From NCBI RefSeq assembly GCF_012932675.1, contig NZ_JAAIIF010000008.1, positions 124,001-188,000 of the forward strand: DNA of 64,000 bases. Direction: 5' to 3'. Each line of letters starts with the position of its first letter. Position 1 is the first letter of the stretch. Shown here in pieces: positions 56,506 through 64,000 of this stretch. A program made the translations under genes and the position numbers. The DNA comes from Bifidobacterium erythrocebi. Its GTDB lineage: Bacteria > Actinomycetota > Actinomycetes > Actinomycetales > Bifidobacteriaceae. The notes under the pieces are model-generated. The model was given only the letters and a program-made list of their open reading frames with translations, did not search any database and was not told the DNA's origin.

Positions 56506-56516
56506 TCACACTGTGA
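56506..56516. promoter_or_regulatory. Short perfect dyad upstream of the YczE-like gene
   Basis: TCACA-C-TGTGA forms an 11-base palindrome about 80 bases before the YczE-like start codon, on the side from which the gene would be transcribed. It could be a regulator half-site pair, but short palindromes also occur by chance. Confidence 0.3.
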
Positions 56517-56626
56517 AACATGCGGGGGAAATCCCATGGCTGGAGAGGTAGACCAGTAGTAGTTCCGGTTCGGCAAAGAAGCATGAACGGGAACTGCAAC
56601 GGAAGGTAAACATCAAAGGTAACATC

Positions 56627-56746
56627 ATGCGTAAGAACACCATTGATTTCGTCCCCGACGATTCCGCCAGCCACGAGTGGACCGAATACGACAGCCGGCT
56701 TGTGGAAGAGTACGCGGAACAGCTCAGGACCATCAGCATAGGCTGA
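56627..56746 (+). CDS. Small ORF, 39 aa, unknown
   Basis: ATG at 56627 opens a 39-codon frame encoding MRKNTIDFVPDDSASHEWTE and a helical acidic C-terminal half (LVEEYAEQLRTISIG). AAAGG lies seven bases upstream, and a strong hairpin follows 24 bases after the stop, so it looks like a free-standing transcription unit. There is no signal peptide, no cysteine and no membrane helix, so it is not an obvious lantibiotic or toxin. It may be a small regulatory or structural protein. Confidence 0.6.
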   Translation: MRKNTIDFVPDDSASHEWTEYDSRLVEEYAEQLRTISIG

Positions 56747-56769
56747 ATCGCCCGCGAAAGCGGACACAG

Positions 56770-56809
56770 GGGTGGGGCCCGTCGAGTGCACGCTCGACGG
56801 GCCCCACCC
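56770..56809 (+). terminator. Terminator after the 39-aa ORF
   Basis: A 17-bp perfect stem (GGGTGGGGCCCGTCGAG with CTCGACGGGCCCCACCC) and a six-base loop. The following sequence is not T-rich. Confidence 0.75.
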
Positions 56810-56909
56810 ATATCTCATCCCGCATCATCCGATACTCAGCATCCAGCCTATGATGCGCACGCGCAGCCGATGAGCGTCGATTGTCCAGTGATATGTGGAG
56901 ATTGAAGCC

Positions 56910-57881
56910 ATGGCAAAACAAGCAGGAAAACCCATGCGCATCGTATACGGCGGCGACGCCTACCTCAACGAGCAAACCGTACGCGACCTATGCCACCAAG
57001 CACTCACCGCAAGGCCGGACGCCGACCTCATCGAACTCGACGCGACGACGGCCGACCAATACTCCTTCAACGAAGCGGTCAGTCCCTCGCTGCTATCCGA
57101 TATTTCGGTCGTTCGCATCGCCAACCTGCAAAATGCCGATGACAAGCTCGGCAACGCCATGCTCTCCTACTGCAAGCAGGCAGGCAAGGACCCCGATAAC
57201 TCCAGCATCGTCATCTGCCAGCACGAAGGTGGCAACAAAGGCAAGCGACTCCTCGACCAACTCACCAAAGCCGGCGCGGACAAAAAGGACATCCCCGACC
57301 TGAAAAAGCCCGAAGCCAAGCTCAACTTCGTCCTTACCCAATTCGAGCGACGCAACCGGCGAATCGACCCCATGGCCGCCCAACAGCTCGTCGACGTGCT
57401 CGGCGAGCGCACCGGGGAGCTCGCCGCCATGTGCAACCAGCTGTGTTTCGACTTCGATGACAATCCCATGGGGCTCAACCGCGTCAACCAATACCTCACG
57501 GCAAACGCGCAGGTCACCGGATTCGCCCTCGCCGACGCCGCACTTGCGGGGCGAACGGCGGATGCCATCATCATGATGCGTTCCGCCATCGAACAGGGAA
57601 CCTCGCCCATCGCGCTCATCGGGGCGCTTGCATCGAAACTACGCGGCGTGGCAAAGGCGGCGGCCGTGAAATCAGGTACCATCTCCACGGCCGAAGCGGG
57701 CATGCCGTCCTGGATGCTCAAGAAGGTGCGGCTTGGCGGCTGGACGTCCGCCGGATTATCCGCATGCATCCAGACGCTCGCCTGGGCGGACGAACAAAGC
57801 AAGACCAATGGCGGAGACCCCGTCTATGCGCTTGAGCGAAGCATCGAATGCATAGCGGCGAAAGGAAGGGAACGGCAATGA
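56910..57881 (+). CDS. holA: DNA polymerase III delta subunit
   Basis: A 323-aa clamp-loader delta subunit that opens the sliding clamp. The AAA+-like N-terminal domain has YGGDAYLNEQTVRDLCHQAL. The middle contains RIDPMAAQQLVDVLGERTGE and the C-terminal collar KLRGVAKAAAVKSG. ATG 56910 has GGAG upstream; a GTG at 56895 is an alternative. The stop overlaps the tsaE start (ATGA). This begins the conserved operon that continues to tsaD. Confidence 0.92.
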   Translation: MAKQAGKPMRIVYGGDAYLNEQTVRDLCHQALTARPDADLIELDATTADQYSFNEAVSPSLLSDISVVRIANLQNADDKLGNAMLSYCKQAGKDPDNSSIVICQHEGGNKGKRLLDQLTKAGADKKDIPDLKKPEAKLNFVLTQFERRNRRIDPMAAQQLVDVLGERTGELAAMCNQLCFDFDDNPMGLNRVNQYLTANAQVTGFALADAALAGRTADAIIMMRSAIEQGTSPIALIGALASKLRGVAKAAAVKSGTISTAEAGMPSWMLKKVRLGGWTSAGLSACIQTLAWADEQSKTNGGDPVYALERSIECIAAKGRERQ

Positions 57882-58471
57882 CCATGAACGGCGAAACGGA
57901 AGAACAGTGCGGCGCGATCGTGCTTGAAGCGCCGACCGGCGAGGCCATGCGCGCCATCGGCGAACGGCTTGCGCATATCGTGCGAGGCGGCGATGTGCTG
58001 CTGCTATCAGGTCCGCTCGGCGCCGGCAAGACCACGCTTGCCCAGGGATTCGGTGCCGGGCTTGGCGTCGCCGAACCGATCGTCTCCCCGACGTTCACCA
58101 TCGCGCGCGAGCTTGACGGCACGTTCCCGAGCGGCGGCCACGCCCACATGATCCATGTGGATGCCTACAGGCTTGGCGGAGCCGACTATGCGCCGGGGCA
58201 GGACGGCATCGACAGGCTTCTTGACGAGCTCGAATCACTCGGACTCGACGAGGAGCTTGAAGACCCCGGCGAGAACACCGTCATCCTCATGGAATGGGGG
58301 GAGCAGATGGCCGCCGCCCTTGCCCCGGAACGTCTTGAGATCCACATCGATCGCCCTGCGCGACTTGTGCAAAACACCGATGAGCCGACCAGCGAAGGTA
58401 CTAGAATCGTCACCTTGGTGCCCGTCGGCAGTGATTGGGCGCAACGAGCAGCAACCCTTGCAGGAAAGTGA
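57878..58471 (+). CDS. tsaE: tRNA t6A biosynthesis ATPase TsaE
   Basis: A 197-aa P-loop ATPase needed for threonylcarbamoyl-adenosine (t6A37) formation with TsaB and TsaD. Walker A is LSGPLGAGKTTLAQGFGAGL; the switch region is SPTFTIAREL and MIHVDAYRL, with VILMEWGEQM near the end of the core. It is longer than E. coli TsaE because of an acidic insert (ESLGLDEELEDPGEN). It overlaps holA and is six bases from tsaB. Confidence 0.94.
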   Translation: MTMNGETEEQCGAIVLEAPTGEAMRAIGERLAHIVRGGDVLLLSGPLGAGKTTLAQGFGAGLGVAEPIVSPTFTIARELDGTFPSGGHAHMIHVDAYRLGGADYAPGQDGIDRLLDELESLGLDEELEDPGENTVILMEWGEQMAAALAPERLEIHIDRPARLVQNTDEPTSEGTRIVTLVPVGSDWAQRAATLAGK

Positions 58472-58477
58472 CAGGAT

Positions 58478-59269
58478 ATGGGCGCGAACGAAACAGTGCT
58501 GGTGATCGACACATCATATGGTTCCACCGTCGGTGTAGCGGGGCACGACCCCATCGTGGAATCGGATTCCCGCACCCATGTCGAGAAGCTGCAGGTGAAC
58601 ATCGCCAAGGCCATGGAAACGGCTGGGCTCAAGCCAAGCGACATCGACGTCATCGTCGCCGGCGTGGGGCCGGCCCCCTTCACCGGCCTGAGGGCCGGCA
58701 TCGTGGCCGCCAAGGCCATCGCGTTCGCCACCGGTGCCAGGCTGGTCGGACAGAACATTCTCGAACCGCAGGCATGGTGGAATGCCGAGCGCCATGCCGC
58801 ACCCGTCGACGATATGCAGGTGCTCACGCTTGCCGTGAACGATGCGCGGCGCAAACAGCTGTACTTCGAATTATGCGGGCCTTGCACCGCCCATGACGGC
58901 GCTATGCGTGGGGCCGAGCCGCTGATCGCCATGGATATCGACTATCCCGCCAATATCGCCTCACGTGTCAATGAGGCCGTGGCGGCCTTTGAGCAGGCGT
59001 CCTCCAAGAAGGCGGTTGTCGATGTCGTCGGGCATGGGGCCGCCAAATATGCGGATACCCTGGCATCGATCCGTTCGTTGGGCGACATCGTGGATGGATC
59101 CGTACTCGACCAGGGTGCGCATGGACTCGATGTCTTTACCTGTGCGGCTCGTGATGGCAACCATGTGGACGCTGCCGTCGAGCCGCTGTACCTGCGCCGG
59201 CCCGACGCCGAGATTCCGAGCCCGTTGAAGCATGTGCTCGGTCATGGCGGCGCAAAGGCCGCACGATGA
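58478..59269 (+). CDS. tsaB: tRNA t6A biosynthesis protein TsaB
   Basis: A 263-aa ASKHA-fold protein, the scaffold partner of TsaD. It opens VLVIDTSYGSTVGVAG and has the VAGVGPAPFTGLRAGIVAAK motif. The C-terminal part is longer than in enterobacteria and ends with EPLYLRRPDAEIP. The stop overlaps the rimI start (ATGA). Confidence 0.93.
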   Translation: MGANETVLVIDTSYGSTVGVAGHDPIVESDSRTHVEKLQVNIAKAMETAGLKPSDIDVIVAGVGPAPFTGLRAGIVAAKAIAFATGARLVGQNILEPQAWWNAERHAAPVDDMQVLTLAVNDARRKQLYFELCGPCTAHDGAMRGAEPLIAMDIDYPANIASRVNEAVAAFEQASSKKAVVDVVGHGAAKYADTLASIRSLGDIVDGSVLDQGAHGLDVFTCAARDGNHVDAAVEPLYLRRPDAEIPSPLKHVLGHGGAKAAR

Positions 59270-59793
59270 TCGTCGATATCCGCGACCTTGACCGGGAACA
59301 GGTGATCGAAGCGATCAGTGCGCTGGAGGCGGAACTGTTCGGCAGGGGAGCTTGGAGCGAGGCGTCCGTACGGCAGGAACTGGATGCTCCCGCACGAACG
59401 TACTTCGCCGATGTGGACGATGCCTCCCATATCCGTGGTTATGCGGGCTTCTGGTATGACGGCGACGATGCGGAGATCATGACGATCGGTGTCGGCAAGG
59501 CGTATCAGCGGCAGGGGATCGCCGCGGCGCTGCTCGGCCGGATGATAGCCGAGGCCAAGGCGCAGGGGGCCGCGCGCATGCTGCTTGAGGTGCGAGTGGA
59601 CAACGTTCCGGCGCTGGCGCTCTACGAACGTTTCGGTTTTCAGCGTCTCGGATTGCGCAAACGGTACTACCAGCCCGAAGGCATTGACGCGTACACCATG
59701 AGCCTTGACATAGCGCGGCCCCACATCGTGGGATTCCAATCCGCGAACGCCACACGAGAAGAAACCGCACAGGAAGAAGGAGAACGGCAATGA
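59266..59793 (+). CDS. rimI: Ribosomal-protein-alanine N-acetyltransferase
   Basis: A 175-aa GNAT acetyltransferase of the RimI type, expected to acetylate the N-terminus of ribosomal protein S18 and perhaps other proteins. The acetyl-CoA motif is IMTIGVGKAYQRQGIAAALL; LEVRVDNVPALALYERFGF and KRYYQPEGIDAYTM are characteristic. Its start overlaps the tsaB stop and its stop overlaps the tsaD start, both as ATGA. Confidence 0.93.
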   Translation: MIVDIRDLDREQVIEAISALEAELFGRGAWSEASVRQELDAPARTYFADVDDASHIRGYAGFWYDGDDAEIMTIGVGKAYQRQGIAAALLGRMIAEAKAQGAARMLLEVRVDNVPALALYERFGFQRLGLRKRYYQPEGIDAYTMSLDIARPHIVGFQSANATREETAQEEGERQ

Positions 59794-60833
59794 GCGAACC
59801 TGTTGTGTTGGGCATCGAATCCACCTGCGACGAAACGGCGGCGGCCGTCGTGCGCGGGCGTACGCTGCTGTCCAATGTGGTGGCTTCCTCCATGCAGGAA
59901 CATGCGCGGTATGGGGGAGTGATTCCGGAGATCGCGTCGCGCGCCCACGCCGAGGCGTTCGTGCCGTGCGTCAGCAAGGCGCTGCATGATGCGGACATGA
60001 GTCTGTCCGATGTGGATGCGATCGCGGTGTCCGCGGGCCCGGGACTGGCAGGCTGCCTTGCCGTCGGCGTTTCCGGTGCCAAGGCGCTGGCCTGGGCGAG
60101 CGGCAAGCCACTGTACGGCATCAACCATGTCATCGGGCATATCGCGGTGACGCAGCTGCAATTCGGCGCGGTCAGCGAGAACACCATGGCGCTGATCGTC
60201 TCCGGCGGGCACGCCTCGCTGCTGCACGTGACCGACATCGCCCGCAACATCGACGTCGTCGGCACCACGCTGGACGATGCGGCCGGCGAGTGCTTCGACA
60301 AGGTGGCCCGACTGCTGGGATTCCCATACCCGGGCGGCCCCCATATCGACCGTCATGCGCAGAACGGCAATCCCAAGGCCATCAAGGTGCCCCAGGGGCT
60401 GACGCAGGGGCAGGCCGGCACCAAGCATCCTTACGATTTCAGTTTCTCCGGCGTGAAGACGGCCGTGGCCCGTTGGGTGGAGAGCCAGCAGGCCCTGGGT
60501 CATGAGATCCCCGTCGATGATGTATGCGCCTCGCTGGCCGACTCCGTGGCGACCGTTCTGGCGAAGAAGACCATGCGCGGGTGCAGGCAGTACGAATCGG
60601 ATACGCTGATCGTCGGAGGCGGATTCTCCGCCAACTCGCAGCTGCGTGCCAAGCTGGTGGAGTACGGCAAGAGCAACGGCGTGGACGTCCGTATCCCGGA
60701 GATCAAGCTGTGCACCGACAATGGCGCGATGGTCGCGGTGCTCGGCGCGAACCTTGTGGAGGCGGGCGTGACACCAAGCGCTCCGGATTTCTCCATCGAT
60801 TCCGCGATGCCGCTCACCACGATTTCGCTGTAA
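59790..60833 (+). CDS. tsaD: tRNA t6A biosynthesis threonylcarbamoyltransferase TsaD
   Basis: A 347-aa ASKHA enzyme that transfers the threonylcarbamoyl group to A37 of ANN-decoding tRNAs. It opens GIESTCDETAAAVV; the metal-binding histidines His113 and His117 are in INHVIGH; LIVSGGHASLLH and SGVKTAVARW complete the signature. It is the last gene of the coupled holA-tsaEB-rimI-tsaD operon. tRNA-Asn genes, whose products read AAY codons and carry t6A, follow directly. Confidence 0.96.
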   Translation: MSEPVVLGIESTCDETAAAVVRGRTLLSNVVASSMQEHARYGGVIPEIASRAHAEAFVPCVSKALHDADMSLSDVDAIAVSAGPGLAGCLAVGVSGAKALAWASGKPLYGINHVIGHIAVTQLQFGAVSENTMALIVSGGHASLLHVTDIARNIDVVGTTLDDAAGECFDKVARLLGFPYPGGPHIDRHAQNGNPKAIKVPQGLTQGQAGTKHPYDFSFSGVKTAVARWVESQQALGHEIPVDDVCASLADSVATVLAKKTMRGCRQYESDTLIVGGGFSANSQLRAKLVEYGKSNGVDVRIPEIKLCTDNGAMVAVLGANLVEAGVTPSAPDFSIDSAMPLTTISL

Positions 60834-60874
60834 ACCCTTGTGGCATAAGGCGACACGCCGTAAGGCGCACCGAT

Positions 60875-60902
60875 TTGCGTTTGCCCTTGCCGTGTGTATT
60901 AT
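60875..60902 (+). promoter_or_regulatory. Candidate promoter of the tRNA-Asn genes
   Basis: TTGCGT (60875-60880) and TATTAT (60897-60902) are separated by 16 bp. Transcription would start about 30 bases before the first tRNA. Confidence 0.5.
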
Positions 60903-60940
60903 ATGTGTCTTGTGCGCAAGGGAAACCTTGCAGCCAACAT

Positions 60941-61013
60941 TCCCGCGTAGCTCAGTTGGCAGAGCGTCTGACTGTTAATCAGAATGTCGCTGGTTCAAGC
61001 CCAGCCGCGGGAG
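60941..61013 (+). tRNA. tRNA-Asn (GTT), copy 1
   Basis: A 73-base cloverleaf. The acceptor stem is TCCCGCG/CGCGGGA, the D arm begins GCTCAGTTGG, and the anticodon stem is TCTGA/TCAGA with anticodon GTT at 60974-60976. The T arm GCTGG-TTCAAGC-CCAGC precedes the discriminator G. CCA is not encoded. Confidence 0.97.
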
Positions 61014-61062
61014 CTCGGAACGAGTTTCCTGCACAGGAAGGTTGTTCGGAAAAATTGAATAT

Positions 61063-61135
61063 TCCCGCGTAGCTCAGTTGGCAGAGCGTCTGACTGTTAA
61101 TCAGAATGTCGCTGGTTCAAGCCCAGCCGCGGGAG
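61063..61135 (+). tRNA. tRNA-Asn (GTT), copy 2
   Basis: Identical in all 73 bases to the first copy and 122 bases further on, with anticodon GTT at 61096-61098. The spacer between the copies is 49 bases. The pair is probably one transcript ending at the hairpin that follows. Confidence 0.97.
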
Positions 61136-61143
61136 CCCATCGG

Positions 61144-61174
61144 AGGTCGCCGGCATCACGCCGGCGGCCTTTTT
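61144..61174 (+). terminator. Terminator after the tRNA-Asn pair
   Basis: An 11-bp stem with one wobble (AGGTCGCCGGC with GCCGGCGGCCT) and a five-base loop, running into TTTTT. Confidence 0.92.
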
Positions 61175-61337
61175 GTTTTCGTCACCAATGCACCTTGGGA
61201 TGCATCCCGGAACAAAGCGCCATCCGTCCCAATCCGCGGCTTGCATTTGTCGCGCCGAATGCCTATCGTGGCTGCTGTTGATAACCAGTCCAGGCCTGCA
61301 CATTGGTACCGCGGGCCCCGATAGCAAAGGACACATC

Positions 61338-63371
61338 ATGGCGCAAAGCTCCATCTCCATCACAGTCAACGGCGAAGCGAAGGAGGTGGAAGCAACCACC
61401 ACCGGCGTAGAGCTGTTCTCCGACGACAAGAACATCATCGCGGTGCGTCTGAACGGCGAACCCCGCGACCTGTACACGCCGCTTTCCGACGGCGATACCG
61501 TTGAGGGCATCGCTCTCGACTCCGAGGACGGCGTCGCGATCATGCGTCATTCCGCCACCCATGTCATGGCCCAGGCAGTGCAGGAGCTCTACCCCGATGC
61601 CAAGCTCGGCGTCGGCCCGGTGATCAAGGACGGCTTCTACTACGATTTCGACGTCGAGCAGCCGTTCACCCCCGAGGATCTGAAGAACATCGAAAAGCGC
61701 ATGCAGCGCATCATCAAGTCCTCCCAGTCCTTCCGTCGCCGCGTGGTGACCGAGGAGGAGGCTCTGGCCGAGGAGGCCGACCAGCCGTACAAGATCGAGC
61801 TCATCAAGGATAAGGAAGCGCATCTGGATCCGGCCGCGGCGACCGAGATCAGCGAGAAGGAACTGAGCTTCTACGACAACGTCGACCGTGACGGCAATGT
61901 GGTCTGGAAGGATCTGTGCCGCGGACCGCACCTGCCGAACACCCGTTACATCAAGGCGTTCAAGATCGAGCGTTCCGCCGCCGCGTACTGGCGTGGCAGC
62001 GAGGCGAACCCCATGCTGCAGCGCATCTACGGCGCGGCATTCGCCACCAAGGAGGATCTGAAGGCCTATCAGACCCGTCTGGAGGAGGCCGCCAAGCGCG
62101 ACCACCGCAAGCTTGGTGCCGAAATGGATCTGTTCTCCTTCCCGGACGAGATCGGCCCTGGTCTGGCCGTCTTCCACCCGAAGGGTGCCGCCGTCATCAA
62201 CGCCATGGAGGATTACTCCCGCGAGATGCACCGCAAGCATCACTACAGCTTCGTGCAGACCCCGCATATCACCAAGGGCGGTCTGTACGAGACTTCCGGC
62301 CACCTGCATTGGTATAAGGACAGCATGTACCCGCCTATGCGTCTGGACGAGGAGAAGGACGAGAACGGCAATGTGATCAAGCAGGGCTTCGACTACTACC
62401 TGAAGCCGATGAACTGCCCGATGCACAATCTGATCTTCAAGTCCCGTCAGCGTTCCTACCGTGAGCTGCCGCTGCGACTGTTCGAGTTCGGCACCGTGTA
62501 CCGTTACGAGAAGTCCGGCGAGGTGCATGGCCTGACCCGCGTGCGCGGCCTGACTCAGGACGATTCCCATATCTACTGCACCCGCGATCAGATGAAGGAC
62601 GAGCTCAAGAGCCTGCTCAACTTCGTGCTGGGACTGCTCAAGGACTTCGGCCTGGACGACTTCTACCTGGAGCTGTCCACCAAGGATCCGCACAAGTACG
62701 TCGGCTCCGACGAGATCTGGGAGGAAGCCACCAACACGCTGGCCGAGGTCGCCAAGGAATCCGGTCTGGAACTGGTTGACGACCCCTGCGGCGCCGCGTT
62801 CTACGGCCCGAAGATCTCCGTGCAGGCACGTGATGCGATCGGCCGTACCTGGCAGGTCTCCACCATCCAGCTCGACTTCAACCTGCCTGAGCGTTTCAAG
62901 CTCGAATACATCGCCGCCGACGGCACCCATCAGCGTCCGGTGATGATCCACCGCGCACTGTTCGGCTCCATCGAGCGTTTCTTCGCCGTACTGCTCGAGC
63001 ACTACGCAGGCGCCTTCCCGGCATGGCTCGCCCCCGTCCAGGTGCTGGGCGTGCCGGTTGCGGACGAATTCGCCCTGCACCTGCAGAAGTTCATCTCCAG
63101 CCTGGAGGAGGAGACCGTTCGTTGCGAGATCGACCTGTCCGACGATCGTTTCGGCAAGAAGATCCGCAACGCCTCCAAGTCCAAGGCGCCGTTCATCCTC
63201 ATCGTCGGCGAGGAGGACATGAACAACAACGCTGTGAGCTTCCGTTTCCGCGACGGCAGCCAGCTCAACGGCGTGCCGGTCGACGAGGCCAAGGCCAATA
63301 TCCTGAAGGTCATCAAGAAGCGTGTCCAGGTGAACACGGTCGATGACTTCAAGGCCGCCATCGCCGACTGA
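61338..63371 (+). CDS. thrS: Threonyl-tRNA synthetase
   Basis: A 677-aa class II synthetase. The N-terminal TGS domain (about 1-65) is followed by the editing domain with [11 protein letters not shown] and the catalytic core (MNCPMHN zinc/substrate region, [18 protein letters not shown] motif 2, [11 protein letters not shown] motif 3). The C-terminal anticodon-binding domain begins [17 protein letters not shown] 61338 is preceded by AAAGGA. It is a single gene with a strong terminator. No T-box leader is seen. Confidence 0.97.
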   Translation: MAQSSISITVNGEAKEVEATTTGVELFSDDKNIIAVRLNGEPRDLYTPLSDGDTVEGIALDSEDGVAIMRHSATHVMAQAVQELYPDAKLGVGPVIKDGFYYDFDVEQPFTPEDLKNIEKRMQRIIKSSQSFRRRVVTEEEALAEEADQPYKIELIKDKEAHLDPAAATEISEKELSFYDNVDRDGNVVWKDLCRGPHLPNTRYIKAFKIERSAAAYWRGSEANPMLQRIYGAAFATKEDLKAYQTRLEEAAKRDHRKLGAEMDLFSFPDEIGPGLAVFHPKGAAVINAMEDYSREMHRKHHYSFVQTPHITKGGLYETSGHLHWYKDSMYPPMRLDEEKDENGNVIKQGFDYYLKPMNCPMHNLIFKSRQRSYRELPLRLFEFGTVYRYEKSGEVHGLTRVRGLTQDDSHIYCTRDQMKDELKSLLNFVLGLLKDFGLDDFYLELSTKDPHKYVGSDEIWEEATNTLAEVAKESGLELVDDPCGAAFYGPKISVQARDAIGRTWQVSTIQLDFNLPERFKLEYIAADGTHQRPVMIHRALFGSIERFFAVLLEHYAGAFPAWLAPVQVLGVPVADEFALHLQKFISSLEEETVRCEIDLSDDRFGKKIRNASKSKAPFILIVGEEDMNNNAVSFRFRDGSQLNGVPVDEAKANILKVIKKRVQVNTVDDFKAAIAD

Positions 63372-63377
63372 ACCCCT

Positions 63378-63419
63378 TGGCGCTAAGCGGATATTGCCAG
63401 CAATGTCTGCTTAGCGCCA
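63378..63419 (+). terminator. Terminator after thrS
   Basis: An 11-bp perfect stem (TGGCGCTAAGC with GCTTAGCGCCA) enclosing a smaller ATTG/CAAT hairpin. TTTTT lies seven bases later. Confidence 0.8.
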
Positions 63420-63466
63420 TACAATCTTTTTCGTTTGTCAGTAATCGTTTATTTGCTAGGAGCATT

Positions 63467-64000
63467 ATGTCCGGTCATTCCAAGTGGGCGACCACCAAGC
63501 ACAAGAAGGCTGCCATCGACGCAAAGCGTGGCAAGCTGTTCGCCAAGCTCATCAAGAACATCGAAATCGCTGCCCGTCAGGGTGGCGGCGACCCCGACGG
63601 CAACCCGTCCCTGTACGACGCGATCTACAAGGCCAAGAAGGCCTCCATGCCGGCCGACAACATCAAGCGCGCCGTCAAGCGTGGCTCCGGCGAGGAAGCC
63701 GGCGGTGCCAACTACGAGGACATCGTGTACGAGGGCTATGCACCCGCAGGCGTTGGCCTGATCATCGAATGCCTGACCGATAACCGCAACCGTGCGGCCG
63801 CCGAAGTGCGTTCCACCCTGACCAAGGGCAACGGCTCCCTGGCCACCAGCGGCTCCGTGTCTTTCAACTTCGAGCGCAAGGGCCAGATTGTGGTTCCCGC
63901 CGAGGGCGTGGACTTCGACGACCTGTTCGAGAAGGCCGCCGAGGCCGGTGCGGAAGATGTGACCGAGGATGGCGATGTCTTCACCGTCGTTACCGGTCCG
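63467..64000 (+). CDS. YebC/PmpR family DNA-binding protein (3' partial)
   Basis: The first 178 codons of a YebC-family gene, cut by the window end. It opens [20 protein letters not shown], the invariant signature, and continues [20 protein letters not shown] and [28 protein letters not shown]. Members are transcription regulators or, as shown more recently for some, translation factors that relieve ribosome stalling. TAGGAG precedes the ATG. In many actinobacteria this gene leads into ruvC-ruvA-ruvB, which cannot be checked here. Confidence 0.95.
   Translation, partial: MSGHSKWATTKHKKAAIDAKRGKLFAKLIKNIEIAARQGGGDPDGNPSLYDAIYKAKKASMPADNIKRAVKRGSGEEAGGANYEDIVYEGYAPAGVGLIIECLTDNRNRAAAEVRSTLTKGNGSLATSGSVSFNFERKGQIVVPAEGVDFDDLFEKAAEAGAEDVTEDGDVFTVVTGP

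Noticed and set aside
60941..61135. tRNA-Asn pair as a phage or island attachment site
   Set aside because: No integrase gene and no partial tRNA 3' repeat beyond the complete second gene; the flanks are core genes.

Overview
The window is about 60% G+C chromosomal DNA from a Bifidobacterium; I cannot name the species. The genus call rests on several points. The bile salt hydrolase matches my memory of the B. longum type almost residue for residue. There are Bifidobacterium-style proton-translocating transhydrogenase genes, an actinobacterial GT4 glycogen/maltosyl synthase, and the blocks rpsT / lepA-hemW and holA-tsaE-tsaB-rimI-tsaD. There is no insertion sequence, integrase or CRISPR array. 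Most of the window is ordinary core chromosome with accessory genes slotted between core blocks.

Layout. 1-2.3 kb: transhydrogenase genes (the first is cut by the window edge). 2.6-6.3 kb: an unknown 457-aa protein behind a DnaA-box pair, then a MATE exporter and a MerR regulator behind a textbook MerR-type promoter. 6.3-8.7 kb: aldo/keto reductase, cupin and TetR regulator. 8.77-9.7 kb: a fluoride riboswitch followed by two overlapping fluoride-channel genes. 9.7-16.4 kb: a deoxyinosine-type DNA glycosylase, then a PucR-type regulator divergent from an operon of class III aminotransferase, cytidylate-kinase-like protein, and one 890-aa polypeptide that joins an APC amino-acid permease to an iron-type alcohol dehydrogenase. 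16.5-24.5 kb: Pr6Pr membrane protein, bile salt hydrolase, UvrA-like ATPase, LysR regulator with a lysE remnant, GNAT acetyltransferase, alpha/beta hydrolase, ribosomal protein L25.

24.7-36.8 kb: branched-chain aminotransferase, TRIC-family membrane protein, rpsT, lepA, hemW (its start is preceded by a diverged duplicate of its own 5' end) and the glutamate synthase pair gltB-gltD. 36.8-48.1 kb: small membrane protein, SWIM/SNF2 helicase-like ATPase, GT4 synthase, orphan ABC ATPase, leuS and an SstT-like symporter. 48.3-60.8 kb: comEA-comEC, an accessory block (nicotinamidase, lipoprotein, ABC-F ATPase, second MATE exporter, YczE-like membrane protein, 39-aa ORF), then holA and the t6A-modification genes tsaE, tsaB, rimI, tsaD in translationally coupled order. 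60.9-64 kb: two identical tRNA-Asn genes, thrS and the start of a yebC-family gene.

The most unusual system is the 11.5-16.4 kb cluster. Its parts predict uptake of an omega-amino compound, transamination to a semialdehyde, and reduction of that aldehyde to a hydroxy acid by a dehydrogenase covalently tethered to the importer (or antiporter). GABA to 4-hydroxybutyrate and taurine to isethionate are the two pathways that fit best. This would be a nitrogen-scavenging and NADH-disposal route in which transport and the last reduction share one polypeptide.
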